Source: an uncultured Clostridia bacterium
GTDB taxonomy: Bacteria > Bacillota > Clostridia > Christensenellales > UBA1242
DNA length: 57,923 bases
Assembly (NCBI GenBank): GCA_944384375.1
Contig: CALWTE010000023.1
Span: 1 to 57,923 of the forward strand
Reading direction: 5' to 3'
Position numbers and translations under genes: made by a program. The notes below the pieces were generated by a model. That model was not told the origin of the DNA. It ran no database searches and worked only from the letters and a program-made list of their open reading frames with translations. The stretch's first letter is position 1; every line of letters starts with the position of its first letter. This document shows, one piece after another, positions 1 to 8,678 of this stretch.

Positions 1-88
1 TGGCGGAAGGCTAGGGATTCGAACCCCAGAACGCTCTCACGTTAACGGTTTTCAAGACCGCCGCTTTCGACCACTCAGCCAGCCTTCC
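1..88 (-). tRNA. tRNA-Ser (anticodon UGA)
   Basis: The reverse complement folds as a class II (long variable arm) tRNA. The 7-bp acceptor pairs GGAAGGC with GCCTTCC, followed by discriminator G and an encoded CCA at positions 3-1. The anticodon loop is CTTGAAA, giving anticodon TGA, which reads UCA-type serine codons. A T-arm with GGTTCGAATCC is present. The gene lies exactly at the window edge. Its 5' flank carries repeated copies of the first dozen bases of the tRNA (see the repeat at 78-310). Confidence 0.95.
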
Positions 89-310
89 ATAAATTTGGGT
101 TATGGAAGGTTGGATGCCCTGTTGGAGCCAGCCTTCCATAAATTTTAACTATTAAGTTGTTTTTTGGGGGCTGGCAGTGGCACTGAGCAATAAACTTTTT
201 TGTTTGTTGCGAAGTACTTTTATTGCCAGCCTTCCATAATTCTTTGTTATGGAAGGTTGGGTGTCTTGTTAAAGCCAGCCTTCCATAATTTTAACTATTA
301 AGTTGTTTTT
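78..310. repeat. Duplicated palindromic block built from the tRNA-Ser 5' end
   Basis: Two imperfect copies (about 78-165 and 225-310, offset 147 bp) lie in tandem. Each holds GCCAGCCTTCCATAA, then the inverted copy TTATGGAAGGTTGG, then a second direct copy followed by TTTTAACTATTAAGTTG. The first direct copy overlaps the 5' end of the tRNA-Ser gene. Direct copies start at 78, 127, 225 and 274; inverted copies lie at about 100-113 and 247-260. Between the two units, GGCTGGCA and TGCCAGCC form a further 8-bp inverted pair. The block contains no open reading frame. Confidence 0.8.
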
Positions 311-1033
311 ATCAATAAATTTTGCAGAATTAGTAAAATAAATTCATTTTATAATTGCTAACTTGTAATTGCGAAGCCATCACAGCACCTATAATAAACA
401 ACAAATAATGCAAAATTTATAAAATTAGTATAGCAAAAATATTGAGATATTTCAACTATTTTTAAGAAAATTTTTTAAAAAATGATTAAATTTATTTTAT
501 TTAATAAGAAAATTACCTTTCATCGTCTTTATAAATTGTCTTTACAAAAAAATTTTAAATTATTTGATTATACTAAAAATTATGAATTTACTTGTCTATA
601 TTGTACTTCTCCTTGATTCTCCATTTAAATTATTGACTTTTTTATCTTTATTGTTTATACTGATAATATCAAACGTTTGGTAGTAATACACAGATTGCAA
701 TGGCACCACATTGGACCACTAAGACAGAGTTATAACTCTGTCTTTTTCATTTAAAAATTCACCTATAATGAACAATATCACTTTTAATATCTACTTTAGA
801 GTGTAAAATATAATTTTATTTTTATTTGTTTTAAAATGCACTTCCAAAAAGAGTTTAACTTTTAGCCCACCCTATGTGTCTATTTTTATTGACAAACTGA
901 GAAAATACACATTATTATTACAATAATGAAGGGATAAACTTAAAATTGAAAAAGAGTCCAGCACAATGCCGAACTCAAAATACAAGGTATAAATAATATT
1001 TTTATGTCCAACTATTAGGGTTCTCCCCCACTT
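311..1033. other. A+T-rich gene-free region
   Basis: No open frame above about 45 codons has a convincing ribosome binding site here. The only clear structure is the perfect 22-bp palindrome plus T-tract at 722-747. The 11-mer ATCAAACGTTT near 668 recurs near 1674. I see no tRNA, riboswitch or repeat array in the rest. Confidence 0.5.
722..747 (+). terminator. Orphan Rho-independent terminator
   Basis: AGACAGAGTTA is followed immediately by its exact inverse, then TTTTT on the plus strand. The fold is a good intrinsic terminator, but no plus-strand gene precedes it. It may end an unseen small RNA or be left over from a lost gene. Confidence 0.55.
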
Positions 1034-1435
1034 TTACTTCATATTTTTTATTAGTTCGTAATTCTTAACTTTATCCAAGGACATTTCAGAACAAAGTATT
1101 TCTTTATCTTTTCGCTTTAAGTACTTAATCCAATCTGCATGCGCTTTATAAATTCCTTTATAAAATTTTTGGCTAGGTACTAATTCCACTTCTTGTATAT
1201 ATTTATTGTTTACAAATACAAAGAACAAATAATTGTACATATCATCAATAACAGAAAAGTTTACTATATTTCTATTTATCAAACTACTTAGAGTTTCCAA
1301 CCCTTGAGCGTAGGTAATTATATCAAAATAATCGTCTTCATTAAAAGTATTTTCTCCAGTTAAACGCATATGGTCACATTTAAGCATTATTTTTTGCAAC
1401 TTTTCATTTTCTGAAAAAGATTTCCAAAATTCCAA
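1034..1435 (-). CDS. Hypothetical protein (133 aa), second gene of a small pair
   Basis: I do not recognise this protein. It is soluble, mixed charged and hydrophobic, with no signal peptide or membrane segment. The longest frame opens with a TTG at 1435 that lies 49 bases inside the upstream 81-residue membrane-protein gene, in a different frame; an internal Met at residue 17 is an alternative start. The overlap suggests translational coupling, so the two products may act together. No convincing Shine-Dalgarno precedes the TTG. The family is unknown; the gene is probably real because the frame stays open across 400 A+T-rich bases. Confidence 0.5.
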   Translation of the reverse strand: MEFWKSFSENEKLQKIMLKCDHMRLTGENTFNEDDYFDIITYAQGLETLSSLINRNIVNFSVIDDMYNYLFFVFVNNKYIQEVELVPSQKFYKGIYKAHADWIKYLKRKDKEILCSEMSLDKVKNYELIKNMK

Positions 1436-1629
1436 TATGAAATTTGCTTGATTAATTTCTTTATCTCTCTTAAACTGAAAAATAAAGCCACAGCACCAAT
1501 TATAGCGGTACTAATAGTAACAATTTCTGAAACACGGCTACCCCATACTTCATCAAGAAACAACGTAGAAAACAAACCACACAACAGCACAAGAACAGCA
1601 AGCCAAGTTAAACTCTTATTTTTACTCAT
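1387..1629 (-). CDS. Small membrane protein with two TM segments
   Basis: The ATG at 1629 (MSKNKSL) is preceded by AAGGTG at a spacing of 6. A GTG three codons upstream is possible but sits on the ribosome binding site. The product is about 80 residues. It has two predicted membrane helices (about residues 6-27 and 36-54) separated by a short acidic/polar loop, then a basic C-terminal tail (REIKKLIKQ). The topology resembles small membrane partners or phage-like holins, but no family is recognised. The 3' end overlaps the next gene (1034-1435), which suggests a two-gene unit. Confidence 0.6.
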   Translation of the reverse strand: MSKNKSLTWLAVLVLLCGLFSTLFLDEVWGSRVSEIVTISTAIIGAVALFFSLREIKKLIKQISYWNFGNLFQKMKSCKK

Positions 1630-1807
1630 AACGTACACCTTATTATTTTTTTACATTTTACCATTATAAATAAAATCAAACGTTTATATATTAATTTACA
1701 ATTTTTTGGCAAAATTTTGATTTAAAAAAGGAATGATTTGGAGTGTTGCTCATAGCAAAGATGATTTTTTTATTTTTATGTATTTTTTTGCTAATTTTAA
1801 ATTTCCT

Positions 1808-2542
1808 TTAATTTAAATCTATGTTTAGGCTGCGCAATCTATAGCCAAAGCGGATTTCAAAATTTGCCTTTACAATTTGGCGGAACTCTTTGGCTTCGTT
1901 ATCTATCAAGACGACGTCTTCCATTTTGTCTATTTCTAGTCTAGATATATCCTGCATTACTTCCAAAGTGCGTGCCGAAATAGGAATATATCGTGGCACA
2001 GGGCATTTGAAACAATTAAATTCACCCGAATCTAAATCATATACAATCATATCGTCATTTAAAGATTTGCCACAATTATGGCACGTCTTTAAATTCATGG
2101 CATACCCGCTAATTTTAAACACACCTAAGGCAAAGCGCATTAGCACTATATCGGGGTCTGTATCGGTATTAACGAGAGTTTTTAACGACTTTACCAAAGA
2201 ATCAAACAGCAAAGGATTTGCTTCGCCTAAAACCGAAATACACTCAGTCATCTCTAAAAGTGCGCTACCACAGACCATTTGATTGTAATTTTGGGTAATA
2301 TCAAAAAAACTCTCAATCTCGCTAGCACCTGCTACTGTCATTAACTCTGGTCGCCCCACCAACCGAAACTGCGCATAGCAAAAGGGCTGTGAAGCAAATT
2401 TCATCTTTGCAGTTAGTTTTTTAACACCTTTTAAAATTGCACTAATTCTACCATAATCTCTTGTATAAATTGAAACTATTTTATCTTTATCACCGCAATC
2501 ACTCGCTCTCAGGACTATTCCCTGCGTTATTATCTGCTCCAT
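1808..2542 (-). CDS. recO: DNA repair protein RecO
   Basis: RecO binds single-stranded DNA and RecR, and loads RecA onto SSB-coated gaps in RecF-pathway repair. The N-terminal OB-fold region (TQGIVLRASDCGDKDKIVS...) matches the family. A helical domain follows, with the zinc-binding pair CHNC and CFKC about 40 residues apart near residues 150-185. The length (244 aa) is usual for Bacillota RecO. I choose the ATG at 2542, which has GAGGAAG just upstream; a GTG 12 bases earlier is an alternative. The start overlaps the end of yqzL, and era lies just upstream, the standard era-yqzL-recO order. Confidence 0.93.
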   Translation of the reverse strand: MEQIITQGIVLRASDCGDKDKIVSIYTRDYGRISAILKGVKKLTAKMKFASQPFCYAQFRLVGRPELMTVAGASEIESFFDITQNYNQMVCGSALLEMTECISVLGEANPLLFDSLVKSLKTLVNTDTDPDIVLMRFALGVFKISGYAMNLKTCHNCGKSLNDDMIVYDLDSGEFNCFKCPVPRYIPISARTLEVMQDISRLEIDKMEDVVLIDNEAKEFRQIVKANFEIRFGYRLRSLNIDLN

Positions 2543-2633
2543 CGTCTTCCTCACATAATTTTTTGTATAGTAAGTATGCCCCTATTTCTCCCGTTTCGTA
2601 AAAATTTTGCCACGCTAACTTCTTAATATCCAT
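2499..2633 (-). CDS. yqzL: YqzL family protein
   Basis: This 44-residue protein has the YqzL pattern, an N-terminal LAWQNFYETGEIGAYLLYK followed by an acidic tail. Its biochemical role is unknown; it is typically found between era and recO in Bacillota, as here. The ATG at 2633 has a strong GGAGGGGAAGG upstream and gives the usual family length. A longer start at 2669 (MKKDIKK) also has a good site (AAAGGAG, spacing 9), so the N-terminus is uncertain. The gene overlaps the recO start by 44 bases. Confidence 0.8.
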   Translation of the reverse strand: MDIKKLAWQNFYETGEIGAYLLYKKLCEEDDGADNNAGNSPESE

Positions 2634-2744
2634 AACCTTCCCCTCCGTCTTTTTAATATCTTTCTTCATAAATATCAACTCCTTTTGTAATGTTATTTTA
2701 TACAAAAGTAGTAGCATTTATTCCTAGTCGCAAAGTGCAATTTT

Positions 2745-3629
2745 TTAACTATCTTCGCCATAACCGAACTGCTCTAAATTCACGCTATTTCGCCAGTTTT
2801 CCTTCACTTTTACAAATAAATCTAGGTAAACAGGTTTATTGAGCATTTTTTCCATAGCCTGCCTACTCTGTATGCCGATTTCCTTAATTGTAGCCCCCTT
2901 GGCGCCTACAATAATTTTCTTATGCGACGCCCTTTCGCAATAGATGGTCGCTTGTACGGAGACTCGCCGATTATCCTGCTCTATTTTCTCAATCACAACC
3001 CCCACACCGTGCGGAATTTCTTCATCAAGTAGCCAAAGCATTTTTTCACGGATAACTTCGGCAAGTTGAAACTGCAAAGGCTTGTCCGAAATCTGCTCAT
3101 CTGGGAAATATTTTATAGTATCGGTAAGTTTTTTAAATATTTCATTTTTTAAATCTTCTAAATTCTTTTCTTTTAATGCGGAAACCCCGAAAACCTGCTC
3201 AATTCCTTCTATTTCATTTAATTTTGCTAATCGCGGATAAATTGTCTCGTAATTTCCCAAATCAACTTTATTTACTACAACAAACACGGGATAGCCTTGA
3301 TTTAAGTAACTCTTTAAGGTTTTAATATCGTCTACGGAAAAATCTTTGCTACCGTCCATCACATACAGCAACAAATCTACGTCTTTCGTTGCTGAATTGA
3401 TTGCATTCTGCATATATTTATCTAAATTATTTTTGATTTTATGTATTCCTGGCGTATCTAAGAAAACAACTTGCTCATTTTCGGTATTAAGTACGCCCAT
3501 AATTTTATTACGTGTGGTCTGTGCTTTTGGGCTGACGATACTTACTTTTTTGCCGATTAAGGCATTTATAAGAGTAGATTTGCCCACATTTGGCTTGCCC
3601 ACTACTGCAACAAATCCAGAACGAAACAT
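2745..3629 (-). CDS. era: GTPase Era
   Basis: Era is an essential GTPase that binds the 3' end of 16S rRNA and supports 30S subunit maturation. The G1 loop GKPNVGKST sits near the N-terminus, followed by G3 DTPGIH and G4 NKVD; a C-terminal KH domain carries a GAKGATIKEIG loop. The length (294 aa) is normal. Two in-frame ATGs follow GGAGGTGA; the second (3629) has the better spacing of 9. The gene sits upstream of yqzL-recO and is divergent from uppP across about 130 bp that must hold both promoters. Confidence 0.95.
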   Translation of the reverse strand: MFRSGFVAVVGKPNVGKSTLINALIGKKVSIVSPKAQTTRNKIMGVLNTENEQVVFLDTPGIHKIKNNLDKYMQNAINSATKDVDLLLYVMDGSKDFSVDDIKTLKSYLNQGYPVFVVVNKVDLGNYETIYPRLAKLNEIEGIEQVFGVSALKEKNLEDLKNEIFKKLTDTIKYFPDEQISDKPLQFQLAEVIREKMLWLLDEEIPHGVGVVIEKIEQDNRRVSVQATIYCERASHKKIIVGAKGATIKEIGIQSRQAMEKMLNKPVYLDLFVKVKENWRNSVNLEQFGYGEDS

Positions 3630-3764
3630 TTCCATTCACCTCCAACTATATTATATAAAATTTTTCGGCATTGAGCAAGCAATATGCCACAATAAAAAAT
3701 TTTTACTTTATCATTCTTAAAAAAATGATTTTTGCATATAATAAACCAAATAAGGCGGTGCAAA

Positions 3765-4529
3765 ATGGACTTTTGGCTGGAAATTTTACTAGGTTTTGTG
3801 CAAGGAATTACCGAATTCTTGCCCATATCTAGTAGCGGACACTTGGTTTTAATAGAGCATTTTTTCGGTGTTGAGAGTGATTTTCTCTTTCTCAATGTTT
3901 TACTGCATGTAGCGACACTCCTTGCCGTGATTATTTATTACCGCAAAACCCTCCTTTTTCTCATCACCCACCCGCTCTGTAAAATGAACAAATACCTAGT
4001 TGTAGCCACCATTCCTGCCGTAATTTTTGTACTTTTGTTTAATAGTTTTGTAAACGACGTACTAAGTAGTATTGTTATGGTGGGTGTGGGCTTCTTGCTT
4101 ACTGCTGTATTTATCACAGCGGGTGTGTTTTCTGCCAAAAGAAACGTACCTCAACCGCTTAATTATAAAAACGTAACTATTATGGGAATTAGCCAAGCAT
4201 TTGCTATCTTCCCTGGCCTTAGCCGTAGTGGAACAACTCTTTCATTTGGTTTAATGGCAGGTGTAGAAAGGCAAAGCGCCCTAGATTTTAGTTTTTTAAT
4301 GAGTATTCCTATAATCTTAGCAAGTCTTGTTTATCAACTAATTTTTGCCGACTTCTCAACTGCTTTTGTAGATATTAACATCTCAGGGCTAATTATCGCC
4401 ACAGTTACTGCCTTTGTTTCTGCGCTTTTTGGTTTGATTATAATGAAAAAAATCGTCAAAAATATCAACTTACTATACTTTGTCCCTTATCTTGTTATCA
4501 TAGGCATTTTAACTATCATTTTTGCGTAA
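3765..4529 (+). CDS. uppP: Undecaprenyl-diphosphatase UppP (BacA family)
   Basis: UppP is an integral membrane enzyme that dephosphorylates undecaprenyl diphosphate so the lipid carrier can be reused in wall synthesis; overproduction gives bacitracin resistance. The two family signatures are visible: GITEFLPISSSGHL near the N-terminus and PGLSRSGTT in the middle. About eight hydrophobic segments follow the usual pattern over 254 residues. The ATG at 3765 is preceded by AAGGCGG. A longer frame from 3732 would add 11 residues not typical of the family. The gene is divergent from era. Confidence 0.93.
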   Translation: MDFWLEILLGFVQGITEFLPISSSGHLVLIEHFFGVESDFLFLNVLLHVATLLAVIIYYRKTLLFLITHPLCKMNKYLVVATIPAVIFVLLFNSFVNDVLSSIVMVGVGFLLTAVFITAGVFSAKRNVPQPLNYKNVTIMGISQAFAIFPGLSRSGTTLSFGLMAGVERQSALDFSFLMSIPIILASLVYQLIFADFSTAFVDINISGLIIATVTAFVSALFGLIIMKKIVKNINLLYFVPYLVIIGILTIIFA

Positions 4530-4622
4530 ATACAGCCACTAACCCCCTGTAAAAATCGGGGCAATATTGACAAAATGGACTTTTTGCTTTATAATACCGC
4601 AAAAGCTTTAAGGAGTCCAAAA

Positions 4623-6695
4623 ATGAGTAATATAAAGGGTATTAAATTTAATGAAAATTTAAAAAATTTGCAAAATCTTAAACAAGGCGAAGTTTGGTAT
4701 AATGACGAAGATGAAAAAACACAAATAGAATCCAAAGCAAAATTTGGCTATTACCCTTTATTTATTATTGAATCAATGAGTTATGTAAAAGAAATTTATT
4801 CTAAATATAATTCAATAATAAAAAATGCAAACAACGAATTAGATACATTGTATGCATCAAAGATTCTTACGCTCACAGATGGAGAAATCGTTAGAACAAT
4901 CTATTTCATAAATGATGCTATAAAACAATATTTGCCTAGTAATAATGAGTTAGGTGAAATTATTGCAATTGTCAAAAATATGACAAACCCTAAAAATCCC
5001 AAACAACAAAATATTGCCCTATATAAAGTACTAAGTGATACCACGATACAAACAGTTTGCGCCCCTATTGCGCCGATGAGAAATTTGGGGAAACAAGACA
5101 AACTCTCTGTAAAAATTGCGTTAGAAGGAAAACCTGTCGCAAAAAAGCAACAAAAAGTTTATCCTACGCATTTCTATGCTTATGGTCTATCCCCTACCAC
5201 TGAAAAGGATAAACAAGCACAAAAATTAGCGGACAACCCTATAAAGAAATCTAGCACAACAACAGAGCAAAATCCAGACAGCAAACAAGCGCAAGAAATT
5301 ATGCAACGTTATAGAAATTACGAACAAAAGCCACAAAGTGAAGTGCAGAAAAACCTTTCCCGAATGCAAAAGTGGGCAGAACAAAAATATGGCAACAAAT
5401 CTAACGAATTAGACGATATGTACAACTTTATGGCCAGTTACGCAAAATACATAAAAGCGAAAGAACAACGACGCGAATATGCTAAAAAATATAACGCAAC
5501 TAGAAGGGCTAAAAAGCAAAGTTTAAACGCGCAAAGCCAACCGAAAGAGAGCAATATTCAGCAAAAACAAGAGAACAACCAAAGGCAAGCAAGCCAACCC
5601 GCACAAAATATTTCAACAACACAGAATCAACAATTAAACACAACTAGCAAAATGAGTCCGCAAAAACAATTTACTAAAAACACAAATGCACATCAAACCG
5701 CCCCCAAACCATATGAATCAACAATAAAAGATTTAAAGACGGAAAAAGAAATTCAAACCACACTATATAAAATAGCAACAAATATAGAAAAAGAAATCGC
5801 TCGTGAAGAAAAATTAGCAGTAAAACGAGAAAAGGACAAAGAGTACCAAAAAGAAAAGCGCGCACGCAATAAAGAAAAGTTTGCGAACTTGCCAGAAGAA
5901 GAAAAAGAAAAAATAAGAGAAAAACAGCGCGTGTGGTGGCACAATGCATATCAACGCAAAAAAGAAAGGAAACAGCAGATTGAAGCACTGGGATACATTA
6001 CCACATACGCTGACGCGACAGAAGTTGAGAGTGATTTGCTATTTGCCGAAATTGCACGCAACATTGCCATAAATCAACAGCGAGCATTGGGTAGGAAACG
6101 AAAGCAACAAGAGCGTGAAAGGAAGGCTCAAATGGTGGAACAAATGTCCCCTGAAGAAAAAGAAATTTTCTTTGCAGAACAAAAAGCAAAAAATGCTAAA
6201 TATAGGCAAACTACCAAACAGAATGCGGAAAAACGGTTAGAAAATTTAAGCACAGAAGAACTAGAAGAATTAGAGTTAGATAAAAAGGAAAAAAGACGAA
6301 TTCATAATGCAAAACAACGCAAGAAAGAAAAAGAGCGCGTGGCAAATATGCTTCCCGAAGAATTTTTAACATATCAAGAAAAAATAAAAGAGCAAAATAG
6401 GCAGAAGAATTTAAGACGTAAAGAGAAAGAAGCGGAAAAATTAAGTCAAATGACAGAAGAAGAAAAAGCGGAGTATTTAGAAGCAAAACGCAACAAAAAT
6501 GCCGAATACGCACGCAATCAAAGAGAGCGACAAAAAGAAAAAGTACGCAATATGTCCGTTCCCGAAAGAACAGAATACATAGAGAAAAAACGTGAGAAGC
6601 AACGCGAAGCAAACAAACGTTACTATGACAAGAAAAAATTAGAAAATTCACAAAAGCAAGAGCAAGCAAAACGCGAACAACTCAATTTTGAATAA
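4623..6695 (+). CDS. Large basic repeat protein, K/E/Q-rich (690 aa)
   Basis: I do not recognise the N-terminal 170 residues, which look globular (SKAKFGYYPLFIIESMSY...). A Q/N-rich linker follows (about 170-400), then a highly charged, probably helical C-terminus. The C-terminus contains five tandem 34-residue repeats (6138-6647) of the form N-M-(S/T/L)-x-E-E-x-x-x-Y-x-E-K-x-x-x-(K/Q)-N, with a degenerate copy at 5883-5984. Strongly basic stretches such as KQRKKEKERV suggest nucleic-acid or ribosome contact, which is inference only. The start at 4623 follows AAGGAG (spacing 7); a longer frame from 4575 lacks a site. A terminator follows at 6711. Confidence 0.75.
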   Translation: MSNIKGIKFNENLKNLQNLKQGEVWYNDEDEKTQIESKAKFGYYPLFIIESMSYVKEIYSKYNSIIKNANNELDTLYASKILTLTDGEIVRTIYFINDAIKQYLPSNNELGEIIAIVKNMTNPKNPKQQNIALYKVLSDTTIQTVCAPIAPMRNLGKQDKLSVKIALEGKPVAKKQQKVYPTHFYAYGLSPTTEKDKQAQKLADNPIKKSSTTTEQNPDSKQAQEIMQRYRNYEQKPQSEVQKNLSRMQKWAEQKYGNKSNELDDMYNFMASYAKYIKAKEQRREYAKKYNATRRAKKQSLNAQSQPKESNIQQKQENNQRQASQPAQNISTTQNQQLNTTSKMSPQKQFTKNTNAHQTAPKPYESTIKDLKTEKEIQTTLYKIATNIEKEIAREEKLAVKREKDKEYQKEKRARNKEKFANLPEEEKEKIREKQRVWWHNAYQRKKERKQQIEALGYITTYADATEVESDLLFAEIARNIAINQQRALGRKRKQQERERKAQMVEQMSPEEKEIFFAEQKAKNAKYRQTTKQNAEKRLENLSTEELEELELDKKEKRRIHNAKQRKKEKERVANMLPEEFLTYQEKIKEQNRQKNLRRKEKEAEKLSQMTEEEKAEYLEAKRNKNAEYARNQRERQKEKVRNMSVPERTEYIEKKREKQREANKRYYDKKKLENSQKQEQAKREQLNFE

Positions 6696-6710
6696 TTGCA
6701 AAGGCCAAAG

Positions 6711-6734
6711 AACAAAGTATACTTTGTTTTTTTA
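6711..6734 (+). terminator. Rho-independent terminator after the 34-residue-repeat gene
   Basis: AACAAAGT and ACTTTGTT form an inverted pair (an 18-bp perfect palindrome overall) followed by a run of T. It lies 16 bases after the stop codon at 6695. Confidence 0.7.
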
Positions 6735-6817
6735 TTTTGTAACTTTTATTAATTCGGTTGCCTAAAAATTAATTCTAACGTATAATAATTTTATATCATT
6801 TTTAAGGAGAAACAATT

Positions 6818-7486
6818 ATGGAATACAATAGAATGCCGTTAATCGGTGACAAAGCCCCTGAGTTTACCGCGGTTACGACACAGGGCGAAATCAATTTCCC
6901 TAAGGACTATGAAGGCAAATGGGTTATCCTTTTCTCTCACCCTGCCGACTTTACCCCCGTTTGTACAACTGAATTTATGACTTTTGGTTCTATGATTAAT
7001 GAATTTAAAGCAATCAATACCGAACTCGTAGGTTTGAGTGTAGATAGCCTTTATTCACACATTGCATGGCTGAGAAAAATTCAAGAGTTAGAATGGAAAG
7101 ACAAAAAACATATTGAAGTAACTTTCCCGCTAATTGAAGACATTAGAATGGAAATTGCCAACAAATACGGTATGATTCAACCAAATCAATCTAACACACA
7201 AGCAGTGCGTGCGGTATTTATTATAGACCCCAAAGGAATTATTCGTACAATTCTATACTACCCACTTTCAACTGGTAGAAATATGGACGAAATCAAACGT
7301 ATAATTTTAGCATTGCAAAAAGCAGACAAAGACAATATTGCTACACCAGCAGACTGGCGACCTGGTGATGATGTAATCGTGCCTACCGCTGGCTCTTGTG
7401 GAACAGCAAAGGAGCGTATGGAATCAAACGATTCTAATCAATACTGCTTGGACTGGTTTATGTGTTTTAGACGTGAAAATAAATAA
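6818..7486 (+). CDS. Peroxiredoxin, Prx6-type (long form)
   Basis: This thiol peroxidase reduces hydrogen peroxide and organic hydroperoxides. The peroxidatic cysteine lies in PVCTTEF (about residue 49), and the conserved RAVFIIDPKG is near residue 130. A long C-terminal extension of the type found in anaerobes carries GSCGTAKERM and a terminal CLDWFMC, which can supply resolving cysteines. The length of 222 aa fits. AAGGAGA precedes the ATG at good spacing. The gene stands alone with its own terminator at 7629. In an anaerobe it would defend against oxygen exposure. Confidence 0.93.
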   Translation: MEYNRMPLIGDKAPEFTAVTTQGEINFPKDYEGKWVILFSHPADFTPVCTTEFMTFGSMINEFKAINTELVGLSVDSLYSHIAWLRKIQELEWKDKKHIEVTFPLIEDIRMEIANKYGMIQPNQSNTQAVRAVFIIDPKGIIRTILYYPLSTGRNMDEIKRIILALQKADKDNIATPADWRPGDDVIVPTAGSCGTAKERMESNDSNQYCLDWFMCFRRENK

Positions 7487-7628
7487 AAAACAAAAATTTT
7501 TAATATTAAAATTAAAAAAACAATACAAAACTAAATAAAAAATACAAAAAAATAGAGAAAAAATATCAAAAAAATTAAAAAACAATCTAAAAAATCATAC
7601 TAAAATAAGAAAATTAAGTAAATCTTTA

Positions 7629-7660
7629 AAAGCCACGGGAAAACCCCGTGGCTTTCTTAT
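7629..7660 (+). terminator. Terminator shared by convergent genes
   Basis: AGCCACGGG and CCCGTGGCT form a strong stem with a 4-base A-rich loop. TTTCTT follows on the plus strand and TTTT on the minus strand, so it can end both the peroxiredoxin gene and the convergent gene at 7718-8527. Confidence 0.8.
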
Positions 7661-7717
7661 ATCAAAAAAGCCACGCTAAATTATAGGATAATTCCCAAAT
7701 ATCGTGGATTTTATCAT

Positions 7718-8527
7718 TTATTCAGTTTTAACTATTTTTATTATTTTATCCTTTTTGTTTTCAATATTTTTATGAAAAATGTTGTAAGTTTTATAGTCCT
7801 TATCCTTTAAGTATAATAACTTTTGAATATTGTAAATTACGTACATTATAACAAGGAAAATCAATACGACAAGAATTGTATAAATCCAGTTTATTGTAAA
7901 CCAACCATACTGCGCCCGTTCTCCTATATACAAAAATTCAAAAGGCACTCCGTCTGAATTATAAATATAAAAATAGTTCACATTATACCCTAACACATCA
8001 TTAAAGTATGAATTAAGTATAATCGCAGGAATAAGTAGTAAGACAAGCACACCTATGCCATAAATGAAAGACTTAAAGTCAATACGCACAATTTTTAATA
8101 AAACTGCGTATAGCGCCCCAATGACAATAAAAATATGTCCCCAAATGTATGCTTGCGCCCTAATACAGAAAATATCAGTATAATTTGTTAGACTATCAGC
8201 ATAAACAAGTGAAGAATAAGCCGCAACTAAATTAAGCATCCACGCAATAGCAGTCGCTGTTTTACTCCTAAATACCAAAGCAATAAATACCATAATATTT
8301 CCAAAATGACAAACTTGCAAAGGTATAATTTCGGGGTCAAAGCCATAAGTAACTGCAATATCTATATTACGAATAATTAAAATTAATAAAGATATACAAC
8401 CTATTACCACACCCACTATATAACGAATTTTATAACTTCTATTTCTTAAAGCGAAATAAAGTATTAAAATAGCAATAATAGGTGCCAGCATTAATACAAA
8501 ATGCCAAAATGACCACATTTCAAACAT
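7718..8527 (-). CDS. YwaF/TIGR02206-like integral membrane protein
   Basis: This 269-residue protein has seven or more hydrophobic helices and ends in a basic cytoplasmic tail (KNIENKKDKIIKIVK). The stretch IPLQVCHFGNIMVF, in the loop and helix after the second segment, resembles the YwaF family (TIGR02206), whose function is not established. A pattern of helices starting with MWSFWHFVLML at the N-terminus supports the same family. The gene is monocistronic, convergent with the peroxiredoxin gene and shares its terminator. The assignment rests on topology and one motif. Confidence 0.6.
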   Translation of the reverse strand: MFEMWSFWHFVLMLAPIIAILILYFALRNRSYKIRYIVGVVIGCISLLILIIRNIDIAVTYGFDPEIIPLQVCHFGNIMVFIALVFRSKTATAIAWMLNLVAAYSSLVYADSLTNYTDIFCIRAQAYIWGHIFIVIGALYAVLLKIVRIDFKSFIYGIGVLVLLLIPAIILNSYFNDVLGYNVNYFYIYNSDGVPFEFLYIGERAQYGWFTINWIYTILVVLIFLVIMYVIYNIQKLLYLKDKDYKTYNIFHKNIENKKDKIIKIVKTE

Positions 8528-8639
8528 AAAAGTCCTCTATAAAGTATCTACAATTTTTAATTTTTCAAATTATATATATTTAATTATATTATTGTCAAGA
8601 ATTAAACAACTATTTAATATAATTTACCATTAAAAACAA

Positions 8640-8672
8640 AAAACATAATAGAAAATTACTTCTATTATGCTT
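8640..8672 (-). terminator. Terminator after the PH-like membrane protein gene
   Basis: On the minus strand CATAATAGAA pairs with TTCTATTATG around a short loop and is followed by TTTTTTG. It lies just past the stop codon at 8679. Confidence 0.7.
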
Positions 8673-8678
8673 AAAATA

